NCBI RefSeq assembly: GCF_013371215.1
Contig: NZ_JABWMH010000003.1
Location: 496,001-560,000 of the forward strand
Reading direction: 5' to 3'
Length of the DNA stretch: 64,000 nucleotides
Source: Parasphingorhabdus flavimaris
Lineage (GTDB): Bacteria > Pseudomonadota > Alphaproteobacteria > Sphingomonadales > Sphingomonadaceae
The notes beneath the pieces are model-generated. The model saw nothing but the letters and a program-made list of their open reading frames with translations. It did not search any database and was not told the DNA's origin. The position numbers and the translations under genes are program-made. The first letter of the stretch is position 1. Each line of letters opens with the position of its first letter. This document shows, in pieces, positions 15,849-24,113 of this stretch.

Positions 15849-17999
15849 ATGAAAAAAATATTGATCCTCATCCTTTTTGCCATGGCCGTGGCGAGCTTCT
15901 TCTATTTTGATCTCGGTTCGCAACTGACACTGGCCAATCTCAAGGAACAGCAGGCCGCTTTTGACGAGCAATATAGGGCCGCGCCCTTTCTGATCATCGC
16001 GATCTTCTTTCTCGTCTATGTGGTGACGACGGCGGCCTCCTTGCCCGGCGCGCTGATCCTGACGCTGGCAGCGGGTGCGCTGTTCGGCGTCGTTGTCGGC
16101 ACGATCATTGTTTCCTTCGCTTCCTCTATTGGCGCAACCATCGCCTTTCTCTCGTCACGCTATCTTTTTCGCGACGCGGTCAAGACCCGCTTCGGCGACC
16201 GGTTGAAGGCGATTGATCGCGGTGTCGAAAAAGATGGTCCCTTCTATCTGCTGACCCTCCGTCTGGTTCCCGTATTCCCGTTTTTCCTGATCAACCTGCT
16301 GATGGGCCTGACGGCGATCAAGGCCCGCACCTTTTATATCGTCAGCCAGATCGGTATGCTGCTCGGAACACTGGTTTACGTCAACGCCGGTACCCAGCTC
16401 GCCAATATCGATGAAGTCAGCGATATCGGTTCGCCGGGCCTGCTGTTGTCCTTCGCCGCGCTCGGTGTGACGCCGTGGATCGGCAAGTGGATCGTGGCCC
16501 GGATCAAGCGCCGGAAAGTCTATGCCGGCTATAGCAAGCCGAAGAAATATGACCGCAATCTGGTGGTGATCGGGGCCGGTGCCGCCGGATTGGTTTCTTC
16601 CTATATTGCCGCGACCGTCAAAGCCAAGGTGACCCTCGTTGAAGCCGGCGAGATGGGCGGTGATTGCCTCAACTATGGCTGCGTGCCCAGCAAGGCGCTG
16701 ATCAAGAGCGCGAAAGTTGCGCAGCAGATGCGCCAGGCCGATGCCTACGGACTGCAGAAGACCGACCCGCAATATAGTTTCAAGGCGGTGATGCAGCGTA
16801 TTCACAACGTGATCGCGGACATCGCCCCGCATGACAGTGTCGAGCGCTATACCGATTTGGGTGTCGATGTGGTCAAAGGCTATGCCAAAATCATCGATCC
16901 GTGGACGGTCGAGATCAAGCGCAACGATGGCGAGACCCAGCGGCTGACCACCCGCTCGATCATCGTCGCCACCGGCGGAGCGCCCTTCGTTCCGCCGCTG
17001 CCCGGTCTCGATGCAGTCGGCTATGTCACCAGCGATACGCTCTGGGAAGAATTTGCGAAGCTCGATGATATTCCCAAACGGATGATCATTCTCGGCGGCG
17101 GTCCGATCGGCTGCGAGCTGAGCCAGGCTTTCGCGCGTCTCGGCGCAGAAGTAACCCAGGTCGAGCGGGAAGACCGTCTGCTGGGCCGCGAGGATGAAGA
17201 TGTTTCCGCTCTTGCGCAGGCCGCTCAGGAAGGTTCCGGCGTCATTGTCCGAACCGGTCATGACGCGGTCCGCTGTGAAGTGGTGGATGGCGAAAAACGG
17301 CTGATCGTCAGCGCAGATGGCAAGGAACAGGCGATCGCTTTTGACGCTCTGGTTATCGCCGTCGGTCGCTCGGCGCGGCTCTCCGGCTTCGGACTGGAAG
17401 AGCTCGGCATCGAGACCGGGCGGACCATCGTCACCGATGATCTTCTCGCCACCTCCTATCCCAATATATTCGCAGCGGGCGATGTTGCCGGACCCTATCA
17501 GTTCACCCATGTCGCGTCGCATCAGGCCTGGTATGCCTCGGTCAACGCGCTGTTTGGGAAATTCAAGACGTTCAAGGCCGACTATCGCGTCATTCCCTGG
17601 ACGACTTTCATCGATCCGGAAATTGCTCGCGTCGGTCTCAACGAACAGGAAGCCAAAGAGCAGGATATCGCTCACGAGGTGACGACATACCAGATGCACG
17701 AACTCGACCGGGCGATAGCCGAAAGCGCGACGCAGGGTTTTGTCAAAGTGCTGACCCCGCCGGGCAAGGACAGGATTCTCGGGGTGACCATCGTCGGGGA
17801 CCATGCGGGCGAATTGCTCGCCGAATATGTGCTGGCGATGAAATACAAGCTCGGCCTCAACAAGATATTGGGTACGATCCACACTTATCCGACGATGGCG
17901 GAAGCCAATAAATATGCGGCGGGCGAGTGGAAGCGGGCGCATGCGCCGGAAGGCCTGCTGCGCTGGGTCGAGCGCTATCACAGCTGGATGCGCGGATGA
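15849..17999 (+). CDS. TVP38/DedA-like membrane domain fused to a mercuric-reductase-like FAD oxidoreductase
   Basis: A 716-residue two-domain protein. Residues 1-230 form a VTT (TVP38/TMEM64) membrane domain with five or six hydrophobic segments. Residues 235-716 are a class I pyridine nucleotide-disulfide oxidoreductase: FAD motif VVIGAGAAGLVSS near 238, redox disulfide GDCLNYGCVPSKA near 273-285, NAD(P) motif ILGGGPIGCE near 415, FAD motif IFAAGDVAG near 538, and a C-terminal dimerisation domain ending with a His-Thr-Tyr-Pro (IHTYPT) motif. No heavy-metal-associated domain is present. Its stop overlaps the CNT permease start (ATGA). This architecture is known in proteobacteria but its substrate is not. 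Confidence 0.9.
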   Translation: MKKILILILFAMAVASFFYFDLGSQLTLANLKEQQAAFDEQYRAAPFLIIAIFFLVYVVTTAASLPGALILTLAAGALFGVVVGTIIVSFASSIGATIAFLSSRYLFRDAVKTRFGDRLKAIDRGVEKDGPFYLLTLRLVPVFPFFLINLLMGLTAIKARTFYIVSQIGMLLGTLVYVNAGTQLANIDEVSDIGSPGLLLSFAALGVTPWIGKWIVARIKRRKVYAGYSKPKKYDRNLVVIGAGAAGLVSSYIAATVKAKVTLVEAGEMGGDCLNYGCVPSKALIKSAKVAQQMRQADAYGLQKTDPQYSFKAVMQRIHNVIADIAPHDSVERYTDLGVDVVKGYAKIIDPWTVEIKRNDGETQRLTTRSIIVATGGAPFVPPLPGLDAVGYVTSDTLWEEFAKLDDIPKRMIILGGGPIGCELSQAFARLGAEVTQVEREDRLLGREDEDVSALAQAAQEGSGVIVRTGHDAVRCEVVDGEKRLIVSADGKEQAIAFDALVIAVGRSARLSGFGLEELGIETGRTIVTDDLLATSYPNIFAAGDVAGPYQFTHVASHQAWYASVNALFGKFKTFKADYRVIPWTTFIDPEIARVGLNEQEAKEQDIAHEVTTYQMHELDRAIAESATQGFVKVLTPPGKDRILGVTIVGDHAGELLAEYVLAMKYKLGLNKILGTIHTYPTMAEANKYAAGEWKRAHAPEGLLRWVERYHSWMRG

Positions 18000-19264
18000 T
18001 CGATTTCCTGCAGCAGGGGCAGGGACTGATCGGCCTGACGCTGATCCTGTTGTTCGCCTGGGCCATCTCGGAAAATCGTCAGGACCGGCCAAGCTGGAAA
18101 TGGATCGGCGGGGCATTGCTGCTCCAACTGACCATCGCGCTGGTCATTGTCCGGGTGCCGTTCGTCTGGGAAATCATCGGCCTCGCCAACCAGGGCGTGA
18201 TGGCGATTGAAAAAGCGACACTGGTCGGATCATCCTATATGTTCGGCTATGCCGGCGGGGCGGAATTGCCCTTCGTGTTGAAAGAGGGCGCGCAGCCGCC
18301 TTTGATCATTGCCTTTCAGATATTGCCGCTGGTGATTGTATTCTCGGCGCTCTCGGCCCTGCTGTGGCACTGGGGCGTGCTCGCGTGGATCGTGCGGGGC
18401 CTGTCCTGGGCGCTGCGCAAGACCATGGGGGTGAGCGGCGTGGTTGGTCTCGGCGGCGGCGCCAATATTTTCCTCGGCGTGGTAGAATCTCCACTGGTGC
18501 TGCGCGCCTATTTCGAAAAAATGAGCCGGGGCGAACTGTTCATGGTGATGGTGCTGCCGATGGCAACCATATCGGGCGCCATCCTGATCCTCTACGCTTC
18601 GACCCTGTCGCAGGCGGTTCCCAACGCGGTCGGTCATATGATCTCCGCATCGTTGATCTCCCTGCCAGCCGCGATACTGGTGGCTCGCCTGATGGTGCCG
18701 GGCAACGGGGAGACCGAAGCGAGCGAGGAGCAGCCGGGGCTGAAATATGACGGCAGCATCGACGCGCTTGTGCGCGGAACGATGGAAGGCGTGCAGGTGT
18801 TTCTGGCGGTTATCGGGATCATCCTGGTGGTGTTTGCGCTGGTCGCGCTGGCCGACCAGATATTGACGATTTTGCCTTATGTCGACGGTCAGGCGGTGAC
18901 GATCAAGCGCGCCTTCGGCTGGCTGTTCGCGCCGCTGATGTGGACGCTCGGCGTGCCCTGGGATCAGGCGCCTGCGGCCGGCGCGCTGATGGGGACAAAA
19001 ACGATCCTCAACGAATATGTCGCCTATCTCGATCTGGCGGCGATCCCCGAGGGGACCTTCGATCCGCGCAGCCAGTTGATCGTCGTCTACGCGCTTTGCG
19101 GTTTTGCCAATCTTGCCAGCGTCGGCTTGCTGGTCTCGACCATCGGAACGCTCGCGCCCTCGCGCCGGGCCGAGGTCGCGGGGCTGGGCGTGAAAAGCTG
19201 GATCGCCGGCAATTGTGCCACCGCGATGACCGGAGCGGTGATCGGACTGGTCACCCTTGCCTGA
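17996..19264 (+). CDS. Concentrative nucleoside transporter (CNT/NupC family)
   Basis: A 422-residue permease with about ten hydrophobic segments. It shows the CNT-typical gate and nucleoside-site sequences GLGGGANIFLGVVESPLVLRAY (near 156-177) and a C-terminal FANLASVGLL block (near 367). Members import nucleosides with Na+ or H+. The start ATG at 17996 overlaps the preceding stop by four bases, so it is probably co-translated with the VTT-reductase fusion. Confidence 0.92.
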   Translation: MIDFLQQGQGLIGLTLILLFAWAISENRQDRPSWKWIGGALLLQLTIALVIVRVPFVWEIIGLANQGVMAIEKATLVGSSYMFGYAGGAELPFVLKEGAQPPLIIAFQILPLVIVFSALSALLWHWGVLAWIVRGLSWALRKTMGVSGVVGLGGGANIFLGVVESPLVLRAYFEKMSRGELFMVMVLPMATISGAILILYASTLSQAVPNAVGHMISASLISLPAAILVARLMVPGNGETEASEEQPGLKYDGSIDALVRGTMEGVQVFLAVIGIILVVFALVALADQILTILPYVDGQAVTIKRAFGWLFAPLMWTLGVPWDQAPAAGALMGTKTILNEYVAYLDLAAIPEGTFDPRSQLIVVYALCGFANLASVGLLVSTIGTLAPSRRAEVAGLGVKSWIAGNCATAMTGAVIGLVTLA

Positions 19265-19290
19265 CGGTGCGCAATCGACGAGGATAGTCC

Positions 19291-19893
19291 ATGCTTGATT
19301 CCCGTCTCCGTCCGATCATCGATCCCCCGCTCGACGCGCTGGGCGCCCGGCTGGCGCGGATCGGCCTGACCGCCAATCAGGTAACGCTGGCCGGCGGCGC
19401 GGTCGGCATCGCAGCGGGCGTGGCGATCGGATATCAGCATTATCTGATCGGTCTGGCTCTGCTCCTGTTCAGTCGCCTGTTCGACGGGCTCGACGGCGCG
19501 ATCGCCCGGGCTACAAGACAGACCGATTTCGGCGGCTATCTCGATATCGTCAGCGATTTTGCTTTCTATATTGCGGTGCCGATCGGCTTCGGTTTCGCCG
19601 CGTCCGCCAATCTTCCGTTCGCGCTGATACTGGTCGGCAGCTTCACCCTGACCGGGATAAGCTTTCTCGCCTATGCGGTGATGGCGGCCAAACAGGGGCG
19701 GGAGACCGAGGCGCACGGCAAGAAGAGCTTCTTCTACAATAGCGGCCTCGCCGAAGGCACGGAGACGATCACCGCCTTTGTCCTGATGTGCCTGATGCCC
19801 CAATATTTCACCATCATCGCCGCCATATACTCGGCGATGTGCGTGGTCACCGTGTTCCAGCGAACCCTCGCCGCCAAAGCGGATTTTTCCTGA
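19291..19893 (+). CDS. CDP-alcohol phosphatidyltransferase family protein
   Basis: A 200-residue integral membrane enzyme with the catalytic motif DGLDGAIARATRQTDFGG..D...D at about residues 67-91. There are seven rather than eight residues between AR and G, the spacing also found in YnjF-type members. The family transfers a phosphoalcohol from a CDP-alcohol; the acceptor is unknown. The ATG follows a GAGGAT Shine-Dalgarno and lies 26 bases after the CNT permease gene. Confidence 0.88.
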   Translation: MLDSRLRPIIDPPLDALGARLARIGLTANQVTLAGGAVGIAAGVAIGYQHYLIGLALLLFSRLFDGLDGAIARATRQTDFGGYLDIVSDFAFYIAVPIGFGFAASANLPFALILVGSFTLTGISFLAYAVMAAKQGRETEAHGKKSFFYNSGLAEGTETITAFVLMCLMPQYFTIIAAIYSAMCVVTVFQRTLAAKADFS

Positions 19894-20001
19894 ACCCGGA
19901 GGTGGCGGGCCTGCAATCCCGAGGGCCAGGGAAAGCGCAACCTGTCTGGTCATCGATCATCCTGTCTTGACGCGCCAGAGGCCGTGAGCCATGCGCTGCA
20001 C

Positions 20002-21003
20002 ATGCGATTTTTCTCTGACAATGCCGCGTCTGTGCACCCCAAGTTGCTGGAATCGCTGGTCGAAGCCAATGGACAGGACACGGCCTATGATGGCGATGGT
20101 CTTAGCGCGCGGCTCAACGGGGCTTTTTCCGATCTGTTCGAGACCGAGGTCGAGGCGATGTGGGTGGCGACCGGGACGGCGGCCAATTCACTGGCGCTCG
20201 CCGCGATGTGCCAGCCGCATAAGGGCGTGATCTGCCATCGCGAAGCCCATATCGAGCAGGATGAGGCGGGTGCGCCCGGTTTCTATACTGGCGGCGCAAA
20301 GCTGATGCTGCTCGACGGCCAGGGCGCAAAATTGTCTCCCGAAAGCGTCGAGGCTTGTTGCGCGGCGATCCGCGACGATGTCCATCAGGTTCAGCCCGCC
20401 GCGGTGTCGATCACCAATGCCAGCGAATATGGCATGGTCTACCATCCGCACGAAGTCGCCGGACTTGCCGAAGTCTGCAAGGCGCGCGGGCTCGGCCTGC
20501 ACATGGACGGCGCGCGCTTTGCCAATGCGGTGGCGACGCTCGGCTGCTCGCCCGCCGAACTGACCTGGCAAGCCGGAGTCGACGCGCTGAGTTTCGGCTT
20601 TGTCAAAAATGGCGGGATGAGCGCCGAGGCGCTAATATTCTTTGATCGTGAGCTGGCCGCCGACACCCATTATCGCCGCAAGCGGGCAGGCCATTTGCAG
20701 TCCAAGGGCCGGTTCCTCGCCGCGCAGATACTGGCGATGCTCGAGGACGACCTGTGGCTCGACAATGCGCGTGCCGCCAATGCTGGCGCCCAGATCATTG
20801 CCAAGGCCGCTCGCGACCGGTTGCTCTATCCGGTCGAGGCGAACGAGGTCTTCATCAGATTGTCGACCGATGAAGCGGCGCATTTGCGGAGCATCGGGTT
20901 CGATTTCTACGACTGGGGCGCGGGACAGGCGCGGCTGGTGACCAGCTGGAACCAGAGCGTCGAGGATATCCGTCCGCTGGCCGAGGCGATTGCATCCTTA
21001 TGA
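20002..21003 (+). CDS. Low-specificity threonine aldolase
   Basis: PLP-dependent enzyme cleaving threonine (and beta-hydroxy amino acids) to glycine and an aldehyde. The protein from the ATG at 20002 is about 333 residues and begins MRFFSDNAA. The PLP-binding Lys is in SFGFVKNGGM near residue 202, and HMDGARFANA near 167 holds the conserved Asp that contacts the ring nitrogen. An in-frame GTG at 19984 would add six residues; neither start has an ideal Shine-Dalgarno. Its stop overlaps the DMT permease start. Confidence 0.9.
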   Translation: MRFFSDNAASVHPKLLESLVEANGQDTAYDGDGLSARLNGAFSDLFETEVEAMWVATGTAANSLALAAMCQPHKGVICHREAHIEQDEAGAPGFYTGGAKLMLLDGQGAKLSPESVEACCAAIRDDVHQVQPAAVSITNASEYGMVYHPHEVAGLAEVCKARGLGLHMDGARFANAVATLGCSPAELTWQAGVDALSFGFVKNGGMSAEALIFFDRELAADTHYRRKRAGHLQSKGRFLAAQILAMLEDDLWLDNARAANAGAQIIAKAARDRLLYPVEANEVFIRLSTDEAAHLRSIGFDFYDWGAGQARLVTSWNQSVEDIRPLAEAIASL

Positions 21004-21938
21004 ACGCCGGTGAAGAGAGCGAGCCAAGCCTGCTTACTCCCCGCATATTGATCCCGTTCCTGCTGGTCTCGCTGATCTGGGGGTCTACCTGGCTGGTGAT
21101 CAAGGACCAGATTTCGACGGTGCCGCCCAGCTGGTCGGTGAGCTACCGGTTCATCATCGCCGCCGCCGCCATGTTTGTGCTGGTCGCCTATAAACGCCTG
21201 TCCTTCCGGCTTGATCGCACAGGCTATCTGTTCGCGCTCATTCTCGGGCTCTTCCAATTCTCGTTCAATTTCAATTTTGTCTATAACGCCGAATTGTTCA
21301 TCACCTCGGGTCTTGTCGCGGTGCTGTTCGCGCTGCTTATGGTCCCCAACGCGCTGATGGGCCGTATCTTTCTGGGCCACAAGATATCCGGCGCCTTCCT
21401 CGGGGGCTCTGCCATTGCCGCTGTCGGCATCGCGATGCTGTTCTGGCACGAATATCGCGCATCTCCGGCCAGTCTCGAACAGGTGCTGATCGGCGCGGCG
21501 CTGGCCTTCGGCGGGATCATGTCGGCCTCGATCGCGAACGTGATGCAGGCGGGGCAGCGGCTGAAATCCTATCCGATCATCACCGTTCTCGCCTGGGCGA
21601 TGCTGTTCGGGGCGCTGATCAACATCGTGCTGTCCTGGGTCACCGTCGGTCCGCCGGTCTATGAAACGCGCGCGGCCTATTGGGGCGGGATTGTCTATCT
21701 CGGCGTGATCGGTTCGGTGGTGACCTTCCCGCTCTATTTCTCGATGATCCGCGAAATCGGACCGGGCAAGGCGGCCTATTCCAGCGTATTGGTGCCGGTG
21801 GTGGCGATGATATTGTCGACGATCTTCGAGGATTATGTCTGGACCTGGTTGCCGGCTGGCGGTGCCGTTCTGGCGATGCTGGGATTGATTGTAGCACTGC
21901 GGGCGCGCAAGCCGAAAACCCCGCGTATATCGGCCTGA
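21000..21938 (+). CDS. DMT superfamily (EamA) transporter
   Basis: A 312-residue permease with ten hydrophobic segments in two EamA repeats, starting LIWGSTWLVIKDQI in TM1, a typical EamA motif. Family members export amino acids and metabolites; linkage to threonine aldolase (ATGA overlap) fits an amino-acid-related substrate, which is inference. It converges on the epimerase gene with three bases between stops. Confidence 0.9.
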   Translation: MNAGEESEPSLLTPRILIPFLLVSLIWGSTWLVIKDQISTVPPSWSVSYRFIIAAAAMFVLVAYKRLSFRLDRTGYLFALILGLFQFSFNFNFVYNAELFITSGLVAVLFALLMVPNALMGRIFLGHKISGAFLGGSAIAAVGIAMLFWHEYRASPASLEQVLIGAALAFGGIMSASIANVMQAGQRLKSYPIITVLAWAMLFGALINIVLSWVTVGPPVYETRAAYWGGIVYLGVIGSVVTFPLYFSMIREIGPGKAAYSSVLVPVVAMILSTIFEDYVWTWLPAGGAVLAMLGLIVALRARKPKTPRISA

Positions 21939-21941
21939 TGG

Positions 21942-22745
21942 TCAGTCGAGCAGCGACTGCAGCCCTGCTTTGTAATCCGGATATCGCGGCTCCCAGTTGA
22001 GCATCCGCTTCGCCTTGCCATTGGCAATGCGCCGGTTCTCTTCGTAAAAGCCCAGCGCGGCTTTCGACAGATTGGCGTCCTCCAGCGACAGCAAGGGCGG
22101 GACATCCATGCCCAAAAGCCGCGCGGCATGGGCGACCACCTGGTGCTGCGGAGCGGGCAGATCATCGGAAATATTATAGACGCCCGCCGGGCCATCGAAT
22201 GATGCGATTACCGCCGAGACAATATCCTCGACATGGATGCGGCTGAACACCTGTCCGGGCATGTCCACCCGCCTGGCCCTGTCGTCTCGGACCCGGGTGA
22301 GCGGGCTGCGGCCCGGGCCATATATGCCGGGCAGCCGGAAAACGTGGATATCGCTGCGCAATTTCTGCCAGCGCTGGTCGGCCTCGCTGCGCGCCTTGCG
22401 GCGACCCGAGCCGATTGGCGCGCTTTCGTCCACCCAGGCACCATCGACATCGCCATAAACGCCGGTCGCGGAGAGATAGCCGCTCCATTGCAGCGATGCC
22501 GCGCGGATCGCCTCCCCGTAATGGTCGAGCACCGGTTCACTGTCGTCCTTCGCAGGCGGGACCGAGGAAAGGACATGCGTCGCCTCCGCCAGCGCCGCAA
22601 GAACCGAAGTCTCGTCATCAAAAGCAATGCAGCCGTCTTGCGCTTCGCGACGGGTGCCGGTCACGGTCCAGCCCTCGCCGCGCAGCCGCTCGGCTAGCCG
22701 CAAAGCGGTATAGCCCATCCCGAAGATCAGCATGCGGCCGGTCAC
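21942..22745 (-). CDS. NAD-dependent epimerase/dehydratase-like protein (YeeZ-type SDR)
   Basis: A 267-residue atypical SDR with an N-terminal Rossmann motif FGMGYTALRLAERL (residues 8-21), YLSATGVYGD near 90-99 in the active-site region, and RLPGIYGPGRSP near 138-149. There is no standard YxxxK, as in YeeZ-like proteins. The GTG start has a GGAGAAGGA Shine-Dalgarno seven bases upstream; an ATG twelve bases later is an alternative. It starts three bases after the M48 protease stop, so the two are an operon. The substrate is unknown. Confidence 0.82.
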   Translation of the reverse strand: MTGRMLIFGMGYTALRLAERLRGEGWTVTGTRREAQDGCIAFDDETSVLAALAEATHVLSSVPPAKDDSEPVLDHYGEAIRAASLQWSGYLSATGVYGDVDGAWVDESAPIGSGRRKARSEADQRWQKLRSDIHVFRLPGIYGPGRSPLTRVRDDRARRVDMPGQVFSRIHVEDIVSAVIASFDGPAGVYNISDDLPAPQHQVVAHAARLLGMDVPPLLSLEDANLSKAALGFYEENRRIANGKAKRMLNWEPRYPDYKAGLQSLLD

Positions 22746-22748
22746 AGT

Positions 22749-24044
22749 CTATTCCTTCTCCAGCTTGCCTGGATTCTGTATCACCGGATTTGCGACATTG
22801 TCGGCCTTCCACTGCATCGCCATGCGCACACGTGTGGCGCCGGAGGGGTGATCGAAGAACAGCATTTCTTCCACCGGTCCCGGTTCGATTTTGCGATATT
22901 CCGACAGGCGCATGGCGACCTTGGCAAAACCGTCCGGTTCTCTGGCCGTATCAAGCCCGAATTGGTCAGCTTCGCTTTCGGTGATTCTGACCAAGCTGTT
23001 AAGCGCTGGCGTCGCGGCGAAGAAATAGGCAGTCAGGATGAGGCTGAGCAACGGAATCGCGGCAGGATCGGATATGCTGCGCACGCCCCATTTCCCGCCG
23101 TGGCGCTCGATCAGTCGCGGCGCGACGAGCGCCGTAACGAACAATCCGACGGCCATGATAAGCGACAGGATGAACACCGTCCGCCAGATATGGCCCAGAA
23201 CATAATGGCCGAGTTCGTGGCCCATCACCGCCGCGACTTCGTCCGGATCGGTGCGCTCGAGCAGATTGTCATTTAGCGAAATCCGGATCGTCGGTCCGAT
23301 GCCGGAGACATTGGCCGATATCCGTTTGTGCTGTTTGGACTGGTCGAAAACATAGATATTTTCGGCCGGAATATCATATTCCGCTGCCATCGCGACAATC
23401 TTGTCGCGCATCGGTCCCTCTGCCATCTCGTTATATTCGTTGAACAGCGGCGAAATGAAGATCGGCCCGAGCATCATGCCGATGAACAGGAAGATGGCAA
23501 TCACGCCGGTTCCCCAGATCCACCATGTTTTCGGCGCGCGCCGGATCACCGCGAAAATGGCCATGACCAGCAGCGGGAACATGATCAACGATATCACGAG
23601 ACCAACCATCTGCTCGCCGAACCAGCTACCAAAATCCAGGCTCATCAGATCATATTGCTGTTCCCGGAAAAAATCGGTGTAAATGGTCCAGGGCAGAGCG
23701 ATCAGAAATCCGACGATGATATAGGGCAGGGCATAGAGCGCGGGCTGCAGCCATTTGCGGCTGGTTACCCGTTCGGCCCAGTCCCGGAAGCGAGCGGACA
23801 GGCGCGACTGCAGGATCAGAAAGTCGACCAATATGCCGACCAAGGCGCCCCACAGGATCAGCCAATAGCCGCCTTCGAAATAGCTGTTGGATTTCTCCAG
23901 ATCTGCGCCCTGCAACGTATCAATATAGGCGCGGCTGGCCTGTTCGACGTCAAACGCCGCGCTGCCGGATTGCGCGAACAGCATTTCCGTTGGCAGACCG
24001 GCGATCAACATGGCGGCTATAACGAACAGCAATAATCTCGACAT
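22749..24044 (-). CDS. M48 family metallopeptidase (Ste24/CAAX protease-like)
   Basis: A 431-residue membrane zinc protease. It has an N-terminal signal-anchor (residues 1-24), several membrane helices between about 60 and 200, the zinc motif MGHELGHYVLGH with HExxH near residue 275, two further helices, and the third ligand in ESEADQFGLD near 355. It resembles Ste24/HtpX-type proteases that cut membrane-associated proteins. Divergent from pepN, with a 69-base shared promoter region. Confidence 0.92.
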   Translation of the reverse strand: MSRLLLFVIAAMLIAGLPTEMLFAQSGSAAFDVEQASRAYIDTLQGADLEKSNSYFEGGYWLILWGALVGILVDFLILQSRLSARFRDWAERVTSRKWLQPALYALPYIIVGFLIALPWTIYTDFFREQQYDLMSLDFGSWFGEQMVGLVISLIMFPLLVMAIFAVIRRAPKTWWIWGTGVIAIFLFIGMMLGPIFISPLFNEYNEMAEGPMRDKIVAMAAEYDIPAENIYVFDQSKQHKRISANVSGIGPTIRISLNDNLLERTDPDEVAAVMGHELGHYVLGHIWRTVFILSLIMAVGLFVTALVAPRLIERHGGKWGVRSISDPAAIPLLSLILTAYFFAATPALNSLVRITESEADQFGLDTAREPDGFAKVAMRLSEYRKIEPGPVEEMLFFDHPSGATRVRMAMQWKADNVANPVIQNPGKLEKE

Positions 24045-24113
24045 GACCCACTCCCTTTTGCTCCAGCCATAAACGCAATTGCGCGGGGTGCAAATGGCTC
24101 TTATGGCAAGCCC

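Noticed and set aside
16155-18116. Long open frame on the opposite strand of the VTT-reductase fusion gene
   Set aside because: It is fully antisense to a gene with clear domains; low-complexity, Asp/Gly/Arg-rich translation is typical of a shadow frame in GC-rich DNA.
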